Source: Fontisphaera persica (GTDB lineage: Bacteria; Verrucomicrobiota; Verrucomicrobiia; Limisphaerales; Fontisphaeraceae). From it: a stretch of 64,000 nt of DNA. Positions 1 to 8,060 of this stretch are shown piece after piece; the stretch's first letter is position 1, and every line of letters starts with the position of its first letter. The translations under genes were made by a program, and so were the position numbers. The stretch lies in the NCBI RefSeq assembly GCF_024832785.1, contig NZ_CP116615.1, forward strand, positions 3,038,001 through 3,102,000. The letters run 5' to 3'. The notes beneath the pieces were generated by a model that saw nothing but the letters and a program-made list of their open reading frames with translations, had not been told where the DNA came from and did no database searches.

Positions 1-170
1 TTGCCGATGACAATTTTGTGGCGGCCGCGCCCCCGCGAAGGACCGGGCAGATTCTTGAAAACATGGGCGGCGGCGCGGCCCAGCTTGAGGGCGGTCTCCG
101 CGGTGACCGGCTCAATGTTGGCGATGCCGCGGACGCCGTCGGTGCCAAAAATGCGTTTGCCGTTGCTCAT
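1..170 (-). CDS. glmM: Phosphoglucosamine mutase, N-terminal part (cut by window edge)
   Basis: Only the first ~56 residues are visible; the gene runs off position 1. The start [15 protein letters not shown] contains the FGTDGVRG signature found at the N-terminus of GlmM, which converts glucosamine-6-phosphate to glucosamine-1-phosphate for peptidoglycan precursor synthesis. The catalytic phosphoserine loop lies beyond the window. The ATG at 170 follows the cdaR-like stop by 15 bp, so it is probably the last or a late gene of the folP-cdaA-cdaR run. The cdaA-cdaR-glmM order matches Firmicutes, where GlmM binds CdaA directly; the same interaction here is inference. Confidence 0.93.
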   Translation of the reverse strand, partial: MSNGKRIFGTDGVRGIANIEPVTAETALKLGRAAAHVFKNLPGPSRGRGRHKIVIG

Positions 171-185
171 AAAACCCAATTCCTT

Positions 186-596
186 TCATCGCACGCGCGC
201 CACATGCACTTCCGGCGGGTCCACGCGGGTGACCGCCACGCCGGGCGGATGGTGCACCATGACCTTCAGCGGCAGCGGCGGAGCGTCGCCCAGGTCCACC
301 AGATTGATATAAACCATGATGTCACCGCTGCGAAGTTTGTTCATGATTTCCACCGGGCCCTTGAGCGTGACGTCCACCGTGGCGGGCGTCACGCGAAAGG
401 CGCGTTCATCACCGGCGGATTTCATGACCGTAATGGAATGGCGGTAAAAGGTAACCTCGCCGGAGGCCACCACCGGCGGGCGTTCCAGGCGCCCCCCCTG
501 CTGCCAGGTGTTGACCACATGCCAGATCATGACCGCCAGCAGCAGCGAGCAGACCTTGGCCCAGAAATTATGAAAAATGAGCTTTTGCAGCGGCAT
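186..596 (-). CDS. YbbR-domain protein, CdaR-like, single-domain form
   Basis: A 136-residue protein with an N-terminal membrane segment (about residues 11-29) followed by one extracytoplasmic YbbR-like domain. YbbR proteins encoded next to diadenylate cyclase (CdaR) are membrane-bound regulators of CdaA in Firmicutes. It starts 4 bp after the cdaA stop and lies 15 bp before glmM, the canonical position for cdaR. It is short: Firmicute CdaR proteins carry three or four YbbR repeats, and here there is room for one. The family assignment rests on context plus the membrane-anchor and beta-rich pattern, so the regulatory role is inferred. Confidence 0.8.
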   Translation of the reverse strand: MPLQKLIFHNFWAKVCSLLLAVMIWHVVNTWQQGGRLERPPVVASGEVTFYRHSITVMKSAGDERAFRVTPATVDVTLKGPVEIMNKLRSGDIMVYINLVDLGDAPPLPLKVMVHHPPGVAVTRVDPPEVHVARVR

Positions 597-600
597 GGCC

Positions 601-1440
601 TTATTTCATCTCCGATTTGGCCGCCACCGGCGGGGCGGGCCGGAAGCGCTGGGGCAGATAATCCCGCACCCGCGCCAGCCAGCGGGGCGGCTTGGCCTTG
701 ACCAGCAGGTTGCTCAAAAAGGCGCGCAACTCCTCCAGGCTCAGACCGCGGGTCAACTGGCCGCGGTAGGCCACGGAAATGGCGCCGGTCTCCTCCGAGA
801 CCACCACCACAATGGCATCGGTTTCCTCGCTCAAACCAATGGCGGCGCGGTGCCGCGTCCCCAGGGAGGGACTCAACCCCTGCTGCTGCGTGAGGGGGAA
901 GATGCAGGCGGCGTACAGAATGCGATCCCCTTTCAAAATGACCCCGCCGTCGTGGATGGCGTTGTTGGGGAAAAAAATCGTCTCCAGCATTTCTGGGGTG
1001 GCCTCGCAATCCACGGTGATGCCGGACTCCACCGCATCGTGCAGGCCGATGGATTGCTCGATGGCCATGAGCGCGCCGATGCGCGCCTCCGACAGGCGCT
1101 CGCAGGTTTTGACAATGATTTCGATGTTCTCGCGCTGTTCATGGGCGGAGGCAAACAGGGAGGTGCTGCCCAGCTCGGCCAGGATGCGCCGCAATTCCGG
1201 CTGAAACAAAATCAGAATGGCCACCAGGAAAAAGGCGAAGAAGGTGGTCAGCAGCCAGCGCAACACCTTCAAATCGAGCACCACCGTGATAAAGGTCAGG
1301 GCCAGCAGCAACACCAGGAAACCCGTGAGCACCGGCGCCCCCTTGGTGCCCCGGATGAGCACAAAGCCGTAGTAAATCCCCACCGCGAGGATGAGGATTT
1401 CCAGCGCCGGCCGCCACAGTTGTAAGAGCCATTCCATCAT
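601..1440 (-). CDS. cdaA: Diadenylate cyclase (c-di-AMP synthase), CdaA type
   Basis: 279 residues. Three N-terminal membrane segments (about 12-28, 36-56, 60-78) precede a DisA_N catalytic domain. The two active-site signatures are present: DGG at 164-166 within AIHDGGV, and RHR at 196-198 within GTRHRAA. It makes cyclic di-AMP from two ATP at the inner face of the membrane. I chose the ATG at 1440 because it overlaps the folP stop as ATGA and gives the MMEWLLQLW start typical of CdaA; a longer reading to 1647 would run through folP. Membrane topology and motifs are complete, so it should be active. Translational coupling to folP is likely. Confidence 0.95.
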   Translation of the reverse strand: MMEWLLQLWRPALEILILAVGIYYGFVLIRGTKGAPVLTGFLVLLLALTFITVVLDLKVLRWLLTTFFAFFLVAILILFQPELRRILAELGSTSLFASAHEQRENIEIIVKTCERLSEARIGALMAIEQSIGLHDAVESGITVDCEATPEMLETIFFPNNAIHDGGVILKGDRILYAACIFPLTQQQGLSPSLGTRHRAAIGLSEETDAIVVVVSEETGAISVAYRGQLTRGLSLEELRAFLSNLLVKAKPPRWLARVRDYLPQRFRPAPPVAAKSEMK

Positions 1441-2279
1441 GCAAGCTGCCGGGCCATTAACGCCTCGGTCATGCGCACTGCATGGACCGTGGCCCGTACG
1501 TCGTGGGCGCGGATGATTTCCACTCCCTGCATAGCCGCCCAGCAGGCGCAGGCCAGACTGCCTGGCAGGCGCTCCGGCGGCTCCGCCCCCAACAATTTCC
1601 CGATAAAGGATTTCCGGGAAACACCCAACAATAATGGCCGCCCCCACCTTTTAAATTGGCGCAGCGCGGCGAGCAACTGCAAATTATGCTCCACCGTCTT
1701 GCCAAAGCCGATGCCCACGTCCAGCACCGTCTGCTCCGGCCGCACGCCGGCCTGCTGAAGACGCCCGAGCACGTCCTCGAAAAAGCGGCCCACCTCCGCC
1801 ACCACATCCTGATATTCGGGATGCTGTTGCATCGTGGCGGGGGTGCCCTGCATGTGCATGGCCACATAGCCCGCCCCGGTGGCCGCCGCCACCTCCCACA
1901 TCTCCGGTTCGGCGCGGTTGGCGGCAATGTCATTGATGATGCTGGCCCCGGCGCCAATGGCCGCCCGGGCCACCGCCGGCTTCACCGTGTCAATCGAAAG
2001 GGGGATTTTCACCCGGGCGGCCAGCGCCTCAATGACCGGCAACACCCGCCGCCGCTCCTCCTCCTCGGGCACCGGCTCGGCGCCGGGGCGGGTGGACTCG
2101 CCGCCGATGTCCAGGATATCCGCCCCTTCCGCCACCAGGTCGAGCGCGTGCCGCACCGCCGCCTCCACGCCAAAATAACGCCCGCCGTCATAAAAGGAAT
2201 CCGGTGTCACATTGACAATTCCCATGACCAGCATGGGCCGGGGAAACGTGATGGTGAATTGCCGGGCCGTCCATTGCAT
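1437..2279 (-). CDS. folP: Dihydropteroate synthase
   Basis: 280 residues, normal for the family. It condenses p-aminobenzoate with 6-hydroxymethyl-7,8-dihydropterin diphosphate in folate synthesis and is the sulfonamide target. Family signatures are clear: NVTPDSF at 23-29, GGESTRPG at 59-66, IDT at 96-98, GFGKT and SRKSF further on, forming the TIM-barrel active site. It begins 6 bp after nadE and its TGA overlaps the cdaA ATG. In Enterobacteria folP precedes glmM directly; here the c-di-AMP pair sits between them. Confidence 0.97.
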   Translation of the reverse strand: MQWTARQFTITFPRPMLVMGIVNVTPDSFYDGGRYFGVEAAVRHALDLVAEGADILDIGGESTRPGAEPVPEEEERRRVLPVIEALAARVKIPLSIDTVKPAVARAAIGAGASIINDIAANRAEPEMWEVAAATGAGYVAMHMQGTPATMQQHPEYQDVVAEVGRFFEDVLGRLQQAGVRPEQTVLDVGIGFGKTVEHNLQLLAALRQFKRWGRPLLLGVSRKSFIGKLLGAEPPERLPGSLACACWAAMQGVEIIRAHDVRATVHAVRMTEALMARQLA

Positions 2280-2285
2280 AGGCCA

Positions 2286-3923
2286 TCAAATCTCGCGAAA
2301 CCGCTGGGCGATGGGCAGGCGCCGGCCCATGCCAAAGGCCTTGCTGGTGACTTTCAAGCCGGGGGCGGCCTGCCGGCGTTTGTATTCGCTCAAATCAATC
2401 AGCCGCACCACCCGGCGGACGTCCGCCTCCGCAAAACCGGCCGCCAGAATCTCCGCCACCGTTTGCCCCTGCACCACGTACCGCTCCAGAATCTCGTCCA
2501 GCACCTCGTAAGGCGGCAGCGAGTCCTGGTCTTTCTGGTTGGGCCGCAGTTCGGCCGAAGGCGGCTTGGTGAGGGAGGCCTGCGGGATGATTTCGCGTTC
2601 CCGGTTGATCCAGCGCGCCAGGCGATACACCATCTGCTTGGGCACGTCACTGATGACCGCCAGCCCGCCGCACATGTCGCCATAAAGCGTGCAATAGCCC
2701 ACCGCGCTCTCGCTTTTGTTGCCGGTGGTCAGCAGCAGCTCGCCAAATTTGTTGGACAATGCCATCAAAATCACCCCGCGCAGGCGCGCCTGAATGTTTT
2801 CCTCCGTCACATCTTCCGGCCGTCCGGCAAAGAGCTCCCGCAACTGGCTTTTAACACTCTCGAAGGGCGGTTGAATGGGAATGACATGGTACTTGATGCC
2901 CAGATTTTCCGCCAGCGCGCGGGCGTCATCCAGACTGCCCTGGCTCGAAAACTGCGAAGGCAGCGACACGCCACGCACGTTTTCCCGCCCCAGGGCGGCC
3001 ACCGCCAGGCAGGCGGTGAGGGCCGAATCAATGCCGCCGCTCAACCCCAGCACGGCGGCCCGGAAACCGCATTTGTGCAAATAATCGCGCAAACCCAGCA
3101 CCAGCGCCTGATAAACCTGCTCCTCTTCGCAAGGCTCCTGGAAGGTGATGGGATTCGCCTGCTCCAGGTCCACCATGATAAAGTCCTCCGCAAAAGCCGC
3201 GCCGCGCGCCACCAACCGGCCGGCGGCATCGAAAGCCAGGCTTTGCCCGTCAAACACCAGCTCATCATTGCCGCCCACCAGATTGCAATAAACAATGGGC
3301 CGCCCGATGTGCGCCGCCATGCTCGAAACCATGTCCTGGCGGGTGCGCGTTTTGCCGAGGTGCCATGGCGAGGCGGAGCAATTCACCATCAAATCCGCCC
3401 CCGCCTGCGCCAAATCACGGCAGGGATTCCGCCGGTAACGGCGTTCGCGCCAGAAATCCTCGTCATTCCAGATGTCCTCGCAAATGGTCAGCCCCAATTT
3501 CCGCCCGCGAAATTCCACGGGGGAGTTGTCGGCCGCCGGCTCAAAATAACGGTCCTCGTCAAACACATCGTAAGTGGGCAGCAGCATCTTGTGGCGGATG
3601 GCCTGGATTTTGCCCTCACTCAACAAGGCCACCGAATTGGTGGCCTCGCGTCCCGGCCGGGTTTCGTGCCGGCCCACAAAGCCCACCACCAGGCCCGTGC
3701 GGCCGGTGACGGCGGCCAGTTCATTAAGGATGCGCAGGTTTTGCTCCACAAAGACCCGGCGCAGGAGCAAATCGCGCGGCGGATAACCGGTAATGGCCAG
3801 CTCTGGGGTGACCACCAAATCCGCCCCGGCCGCCACGCCGCGCTGGTAAGCTGCCAGAATGCGGTCGCGGTTGCCGGTCAGGTCCCCGATGAGGGTGTTG
3901 ATTTGCGCCAGCGCAATTTTCAT
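2286..3923 (-). CDS. nadE: Glutamine-dependent NAD+ synthetase
   Basis: 545 residues in two domains. The N-terminal nitrilase-like glutaminase domain (about 1-260) shows its Glu at residue 41 (TPELAITGY) and a catalytic Cys in VNCSASPW, and supplies ammonia. The C-terminal adenine-hydrolase-like synthetase domain (about 270-545) carries the SGGIDS pyrophosphate loop near residue 293. It converts deamido-NAD+ to NAD+. Length fits the two-domain class rather than the ammonia-only enzyme. It is 117 bp downstream of trpC and 6 bp upstream of folP. No Shine-Dalgarno is visible before the ATG at 3923. Confidence 0.97.
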   Translation of the reverse strand: MKIALAQINTLIGDLTGNRDRILAAYQRGVAAGADLVVTPELAITGYPPRDLLLRRVFVEQNLRILNELAAVTGRTGLVVGFVGRHETRPGREATNSVALLSEGKIQAIRHKMLLPTYDVFDEDRYFEPAADNSPVEFRGRKLGLTICEDIWNDEDFWRERRYRRNPCRDLAQAGADLMVNCSASPWHLGKTRTRQDMVSSMAAHIGRPIVYCNLVGGNDELVFDGQSLAFDAAGRLVARGAAFAEDFIMVDLEQANPITFQEPCEEEQVYQALVLGLRDYLHKCGFRAAVLGLSGGIDSALTACLAVAALGRENVRGVSLPSQFSSQGSLDDARALAENLGIKYHVIPIQPPFESVKSQLRELFAGRPEDVTEENIQARLRGVILMALSNKFGELLLTTGNKSESAVGYCTLYGDMCGGLAVISDVPKQMVYRLARWINREREIIPQASLTKPPSAELRPNQKDQDSLPPYEVLDEILERYVVQGQTVAEILAAGFAEADVRRVVRLIDLSEYKRRQAAPGLKVTSKAFGMGRRLPIAQRFREI

Positions 3924-4040
3924 AACGTGCTGCCAAGATACCGCAGGAGCGGGCGGCTGAACAATGAAAAGGAAATTGTCCCCCTCGCGGCCCGCCCTTC
4001 ACCGCCTCCGCCGTTCGCCAGCCCGCCCCGCTGGCCGACT

Positions 4041-4832
4041 TCAGCTTAATAACTCTGCCATCTTGGCCTCCAAGGAAGCGGAGCGCATGAGCGACTCGCC
4101 CACCAGGATGGCCCGCGCCCCGCAACGCGCAAGGCGCTCGACATCCGCACGGGCATGGATGCCGCTTTCGGCCACCAACAGGCAGGTGTGGTTCCCGAGT
4201 TGGGCAGCCAGGCGCTCGGTGGTGGCCAAATCCACCGTGAACGTGGTCAAATCCCGGTTGTTCACCCCAATCAAGGGCGCGCCCAGTGCAATGGCGCGTT
4301 GCAGCTCCGTTTCATCATGCACTTCCACCAACGCCGCCAGCCCCGCCCCGGTGGCCAGCTCGTGCAAATGACGCAGCCGCGCATCGTCCAGAATCGCCGC
4401 AATCAACAAAATCGCGTCCGCGCCCCATTCCACCGCCTCGACAATCTGGCGCTCGTCCAAAATGAAATCCTTGCGCAGCAGCGGCAGCGAAACGGCCGCC
4501 CGAATCTGGCGCAGATACTCGAGCCGCCCCTGAAAAAACCGCTCATCCGTGAGCACAGAAAGGCAATCCGCCCCGGCGGCTTCATAAGCGCGCGCAATTG
4601 CCACCGGATTAAAATCGGGGCGGATGACGCCAGCGGAGGGCGAGGCTTTTTTGACTTCGGCAATCAGAGCCATCCGGCGGCCTCCCCGCGGCCGTTGCAG
4701 GGCGCCCAGAAAGTTCCGCAGGCCACGGCGTGCCAGCCGGTCACGCAAATCTGCCACGGTGACCCGGCCGGCGGGCAGCGCCGCAATTTCCTGCTGTTTA
4801 TGCGCGACTATCGTATCGAGAATGTTGGCCAT
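4041..4832 (-). CDS. trpC: Indole-3-glycerol phosphate synthase
   Basis: 263 residues, TIM barrel. It closes the indole ring from carboxyphenylaminodeoxyribulose phosphate in tryptophan synthesis. The substrate-binding KKASPS (61-66), LLRKDF (catalytic Lys in the 119-123 region), NNRDL and AESGI signatures are all present. It stands apart from other trp genes and is placed between prfB (48 bp upstream) and nadE. Unusually for this window its ATG is preceded by a recognisable ribosome-binding site (GAGG about 8 bases upstream). Confidence 0.96.
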   Translation of the reverse strand: MANILDTIVAHKQQEIAALPAGRVTVADLRDRLARRGLRNFLGALQRPRGGRRMALIAEVKKASPSAGVIRPDFNPVAIARAYEAAGADCLSVLTDERFFQGRLEYLRQIRAAVSLPLLRKDFILDERQIVEAVEWGADAILLIAAILDDARLRHLHELATGAGLAALVEVHDETELQRAIALGAPLIGVNNRDLTTFTVDLATTERLAAQLGNHTCLLVAESGIHARADVERLARCGARAILVGESLMRSASLEAKMAELLS

Positions 4833-4880
4833 GATAATTACCTCGGCAGGGCGCTGGCAGCGAGGCGGGGGCTTTGCCGG

Positions 4881-6027
4881 TTAATCCTCGTCCTCATCCT
4901 TGATGCCTTGCATCCGCTTGGTGGGGCCGCCGGCGCGGAGCCAGGCGTTGACAAACAAATCCAAATCCCCGTCCATCACCCGCTGGGTGTCGCCGGTTTG
5001 CACCCCCGTGCGCAAATCCTTGACCATGCGGTACGGCTGAAACACATAACTGCGGATTTGATTGCCCCACGACACACTCCCCTTCTCGCCGTAAAACCGC
5101 TCCATCTCGGCCTTTTTCTGGTCTTCGCGCAAAGCGTACAACTTGGAAAGCAGCAACTTCATGGCGGCGGCGCGGTTCTGGGCCTGGGACCGCTGCGCCT
5201 GCGAGGCCGCCACCAAACCGGTGGGCAGGTGGGTGATGCGCACGGCCGTTTCCACCTTGTTCACGTTCTGGCCGCCCTTGCCGCCGGAGCGGTAGGTATC
5301 AATCTGCAATTCATTGGGCGGGATGACAATTTCCGTGTCATCCTCAATTTCCGCAATCACGTCCACGCTGGCAAAACTGGTATGCCGGCGTTTGTTGGCG
5401 TCGAAGGGCGAAATGCGCACCAGCCGGTGCACGCCGCGCTCGGCCTTGCAATAGCCGTAGGCATATTCGCCGCGCACCACCATCGTCACGTTTTTGAGGC
5501 CCGCGCCTTCGCCGGGCAGGATGTCGGTAATCTCCACCTCCCAGCCGCGGGATTCACACCAGCGCTGATACATGCGCAGGAGCATTTCCGCCCAGTCGCA
5601 CGCCTCCGTGCCGCCGGCGCCGGCGTTGATGGTGAGAATGCAGTTGTTGCGGTCATGCGGGCCGCTCAGGAAAAAGCGCAGCTCCAGCCGGTCAATTTCC
5701 TCCAGCAATTTCTGGGTGTCGCGGTCCAGCTCGGCGGCCACCCTGGCCTGGCTTTCGGGCGGCTCGGCCTCGGCCAGCTCGAGCATCACTTTCAAATCGG
5801 CGTGCTGGCGGGTAATGGTGTCCAGGGGTTCAAGCTTGCGCTTGATGTCGTTGGCCTCCTCAATGGTTTTCTGCGCCTGCTCGCGGTTGTTCCAAAAAGT
5901 TTCCGCGGCCATCAGGGTTTCCAGTTCCCCCAGCCGCTGCTGCAACTTGGGGAGGTCAAAGAAACCTCCGCAAATGCGCCAGTTTTTCTTCCGCCGTCTG
6001 CAACCGCTTTTCAATGACATCCAACAT
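4881..6027 (-). CDS. prfB: Peptide chain release factor 2, expressed by programmed +1 frameshift
   Basis: A 23-codon first frame starts at the ATG at 6027 (MLDVIEKRLQ) and ends at an in-frame UGA at 5958-5956; a +1 shift at CUU-UGA-C continues as DLPKLQQRL through to 4881, giving about 381 residues. The RF2-specific SPF tripeptide (RISPFDANK, for UAA/UGA reading) and the GGQ peptidyl-tRNA hydrolysis motif (SGGKGGQNVNK) are both present. RF2 recognises UGA, so low RF2 favours the shift and restores RF2: autoregulation known from E. coli. Annotation as one frame would wrongly extend the gene upstream into the antisense of the sugar porter. Confidence 0.96.
5955..5969 (-). promoter_or_regulatory. 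prfB programmed +1 frameshift site
   Basis: On the minus strand the site reads GGAGG-TTT-CTT-TGA-C. GGAGG (5969-5965) is a Shine-Dalgarno-like stimulator exactly three bases before the CUU slip codon, the same spacing as in E. coli prfB. The stop is UGA followed by C, a weak termination context. All known elements of RF2 autoregulation are therefore present. Confidence 0.93.
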
Positions 6028-6158
6028 AGCGCGCGGAGCATAGCCCTCCCCTCCGGCACCGACAAGGCAGAAAACCAACCGGCACCCGCTGCCGCCGGGC
6101 GTTCTGCCCGACCCCAAGCTTGCCTTTTTCGGTCATACCGGCTCCAATGCGCGCAACC

Positions 6159-7547
6159 ATGAAACTCAACCGTTACTTGTTTTTCAGCGCCCTGGTGGCC
6201 GCCCTGGGGGGATTGTTGTTTGGGTTTGATACCGCCGTTATTTCCGGCACCACCGACTGGTTGCGGGAGGGCTTCGTGGCCCAAATCACCACCGCCCTGG
6301 CACCGCACCTGACCTGGGTTTCCGCCGAGCGTCTGGGCAGTTTCATGCAGGGCTTCACCGTGGCCAGCGCGTTGCTGGGCACCATTGTGGGGGCGGTGGC
6401 GGTGGGCAAGCCGGCCGACCGCTACGGCCGCCGCGAAGTGCTGTTTGCGCTGGCAGTGCTGTTTCTCATCACCAGTGTTGGTTGCGCGCTGGCATGGAGC
6501 TGGGCGTCGTTTGTCATCTTCCGCTTCATTGGCGGCCTGGCGGTGGGCGGAGCCTCGGTGGTGTCGCCCATGTACATCGCTGAGATTTCGCCCGCCCGGT
6601 ACCGGGGCCGGCTGGTGGCGATCACCCAGTTCAACATCGTGCTGGGCATCCTGCTGGCCTACTTTTCCAATTATCTCATTGGCAGCCTCAACCTCGGCCC
6701 CGCCACCTGCCGGTGGATGTTTGGGGTGATGGCCCTGCCCTCGGCGGCGTTTTTTGCCCTGCTCTTTTTCACGCCGCAAAGCCCGCGCTGGCTGGTGGCC
6801 CAAAAACGCCCGGAGGAGGCGGTGGACGTGTTGGTGCGCTGCGGCGAAGAACCGGCGGCCGCCCAGGCGATGGTGCGGGAAATCCAGGAATCGCTGGCCT
6901 CCGGGAGCGAGCCTGCCGCCGAGCCTTTTTTCTGCCGGAAATACCTCAAGCCCATCCTGCTGGCCGTGGCCATCGCCATGTTCAACCAGCTTTCCGGCAT
7001 CAACGCGGTGATTTATTACACCATGCACATCTTCAAAATGGCGGGGTATGACAGCGTGGATGCCCTCTGGCAATCGGTCATCATCGGCTTCACCAACCTG
7101 GTGTTCACCATGGCAGCCATGACGGTGATTGACCGCTTTGGCCGCCGCAAACTCATGTTGGTGGGCTCCGTGGGCTACATCCTCAGCCTGCTGGTGGCCG
7201 CGTATTCCTTCTACTCCGGCACGGGTGGCAAGCTGCTGTTGGGCGCGCTGGTAGTGTTTATTGCCTCGCATGCCTTCGGGCAGGGCGCGGTCATTTGGGT
7301 GTTCATCAGCGAAATATTCCCCAACCGTGTCCGCGCCCGCGGCCAGGCCTTGGGGAGCTTCACCCATTGGATTATGGCCGCGCTCATCTCGTGGACGTTC
7401 CCCCTGATTGCCGATGTCTCCGGCGGGCATGCCTTCCTGTTTTACGCCCTGTGCATGGTGGGCCAGCTTTTGTGGGTCATCCTGGTAATGCCTGAAACCA
7501 AAGGCATCACACTGGAGGAAATCCAGCATCGCCTGGGCATCCATTGA
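6159..7547 (+). CDS. MFS sugar porter (XylE/GLUT-like sugar:H+ symporter)
   Basis: About 462 residues with twelve predicted membrane segments. Sugar-porter signatures are present: GFDTAVISG in helix 1, GRR after helix 2 (RYGRREVL) and its pseudo-repeat RFGRRKLM, PQSPRWL before the central loop, QQ-like FNQLSGINAVIYY in helix 7, and PETKGITLEEI at the C-terminus. It should import a pentose or hexose with protons across the inner membrane. Start chosen at MKLNRYLFF (6159); ATG 6147 or TTG 6120 would add 4 or 13 residues. It is alone on this strand, convergent with the tmRNA gene, and no sugar enzyme gene is adjacent, so the substrate is unknown. Confidence 0.92.
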   Translation: MKLNRYLFFSALVAALGGLLFGFDTAVISGTTDWLREGFVAQITTALAPHLTWVSAERLGSFMQGFTVASALLGTIVGAVAVGKPADRYGRREVLFALAVLFLITSVGCALAWSWASFVIFRFIGGLAVGGASVVSPMYIAEISPARYRGRLVAITQFNIVLGILLAYFSNYLIGSLNLGPATCRWMFGVMALPSAAFFALLFFTPQSPRWLVAQKRPEEAVDVLVRCGEEPAAAQAMVREIQESLASGSEPAAEPFFCRKYLKPILLAVAIAMFNQLSGINAVIYYTMHIFKMAGYDSVDALWQSVIIGFTNLVFTMAAMTVIDRFGRRKLMLVGSVGYILSLLVAAYSFYSGTGGKLLLGALVVFIASHAFGQGAVIWVFISEIFPNRVRARGQALGSFTHWIMAALISWTFPLIADVSGGHAFLFYALCMVGQLLWVILVMPETKGITLEEIQHRLGIH

Positions 7548-7550
7548 AAT

Positions 7551-7577
7551 AAAAAAGCCGGCTCCCCACAGCCGGCG
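7551..7577 (-). terminator. Rho-independent terminator of the tmRNA gene
   Basis: Read on the minus strand, a 7-bp perfect stem (GCCGGCT / AGCCGGC, 7576-7570 and 7563-7557) with a short loop is followed by six T residues (7556-7551). It lies just past the CCA end of the tmRNA. On the plus strand no T-run follows, so it serves the tmRNA rather than the sugar porter. Confidence 0.85.
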
Positions 7578-7589
7578 GCCCCACAAAAC

Positions 7590-7944
7590 TGGTGGAGGCG
7601 GCGGGAGTTGAACCCGCGTCCCTGACCGATTCCCCGGTCGTGACTACATGCTTAGCCGAAAGCGAGTGTCATCCGGCGGAGCAGCTTTCGGCGACACTCC
7701 ACCAGCCTAGCCGGCGGTAAGATTCTCGGGCAATGTCGCGCCAGCGCCGCCATCACCCCAGCCTGCTGTGGCGTCCCGCCGCCGTAGCAGGCGTCCAGCG
7801 GGGGACGTCGCGGCTCAATTAGGCCGCGAGGGCCAATTCTTCGTTGGCACTTATTAGTTTTGATCCGGTGATTAACGAGGCCAACGGATCGTCCTCGGCA
7901 TGCCACTTCCGGCGTCTCGACCAGGTCGAATCCAGTACGCCCCC
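7590..7944 (-). ncRNA. ssrA: Transfer-messenger RNA (tmRNA)
   Basis: One-piece tmRNA of about 355 nt that rescues stalled ribosomes and tags nascent proteins. The 5' end GGGGGCG (7944-7938) pairs with the 3' CGCCTCC next to an encoded ACCA end at 7590, forming the alanine-tRNA-like acceptor. The 3' part contains a T-arm with GGTTCAACTCC, and the 5' part has the TGGATTCGAC element of the D-like loop. The tag reading frame (7848-7819) is GCC AAC GAA GAA TTG GCC CTC GCG GCC TAA, giving ANEELALAA after the charged Ala, ending in the ClpXP-recognised ALAA. Downstream GC-rich stems fit pseudoknots. SmpB is not in the window. Confidence 0.97.
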
Positions 7945-7961
7945 GGTTAAGTTGCAAGATT

Positions 7962-7990
7962 AAGGTACCATTACTTCAGGGGCAGTTCAA
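7962..7990 (-). promoter_or_regulatory. Possible sigma-70-type promoter of tmRNA
   Basis: On the minus strand TTGAAC (7990-7985) and TACCTT (7967-7962) are separated by 17 bases, upstream of the tmRNA 5' end at 7944. The distance to the mature 5' end (17 bases) is longer than usual for a start site, which would fit a short precursor leader removed by RNase P. Assignment is by consensus only. Confidence 0.35.
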
Positions 7991-8060
7991 GTGCGCCGGG
8001 ATACCATCTTGAGCATCGCAGGGTTGCAATTTGAGCCATTTCGGCGGATGATATGGCCGT

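Noticed and set aside
1656-4049. Long plus-strand open frame of about 800 codons
   Set aside because: It is antisense to folP and nadE, is rich in His/Arg/Gln and has no recognisable domain; high GC makes such shadows common.
6028-7586. Extension of the prfB second frame upstream to 7586 on the minus strand
   Set aside because: It is antisense to the sugar porter; the true start lies in another frame at 6027 and is joined by frameshifting.
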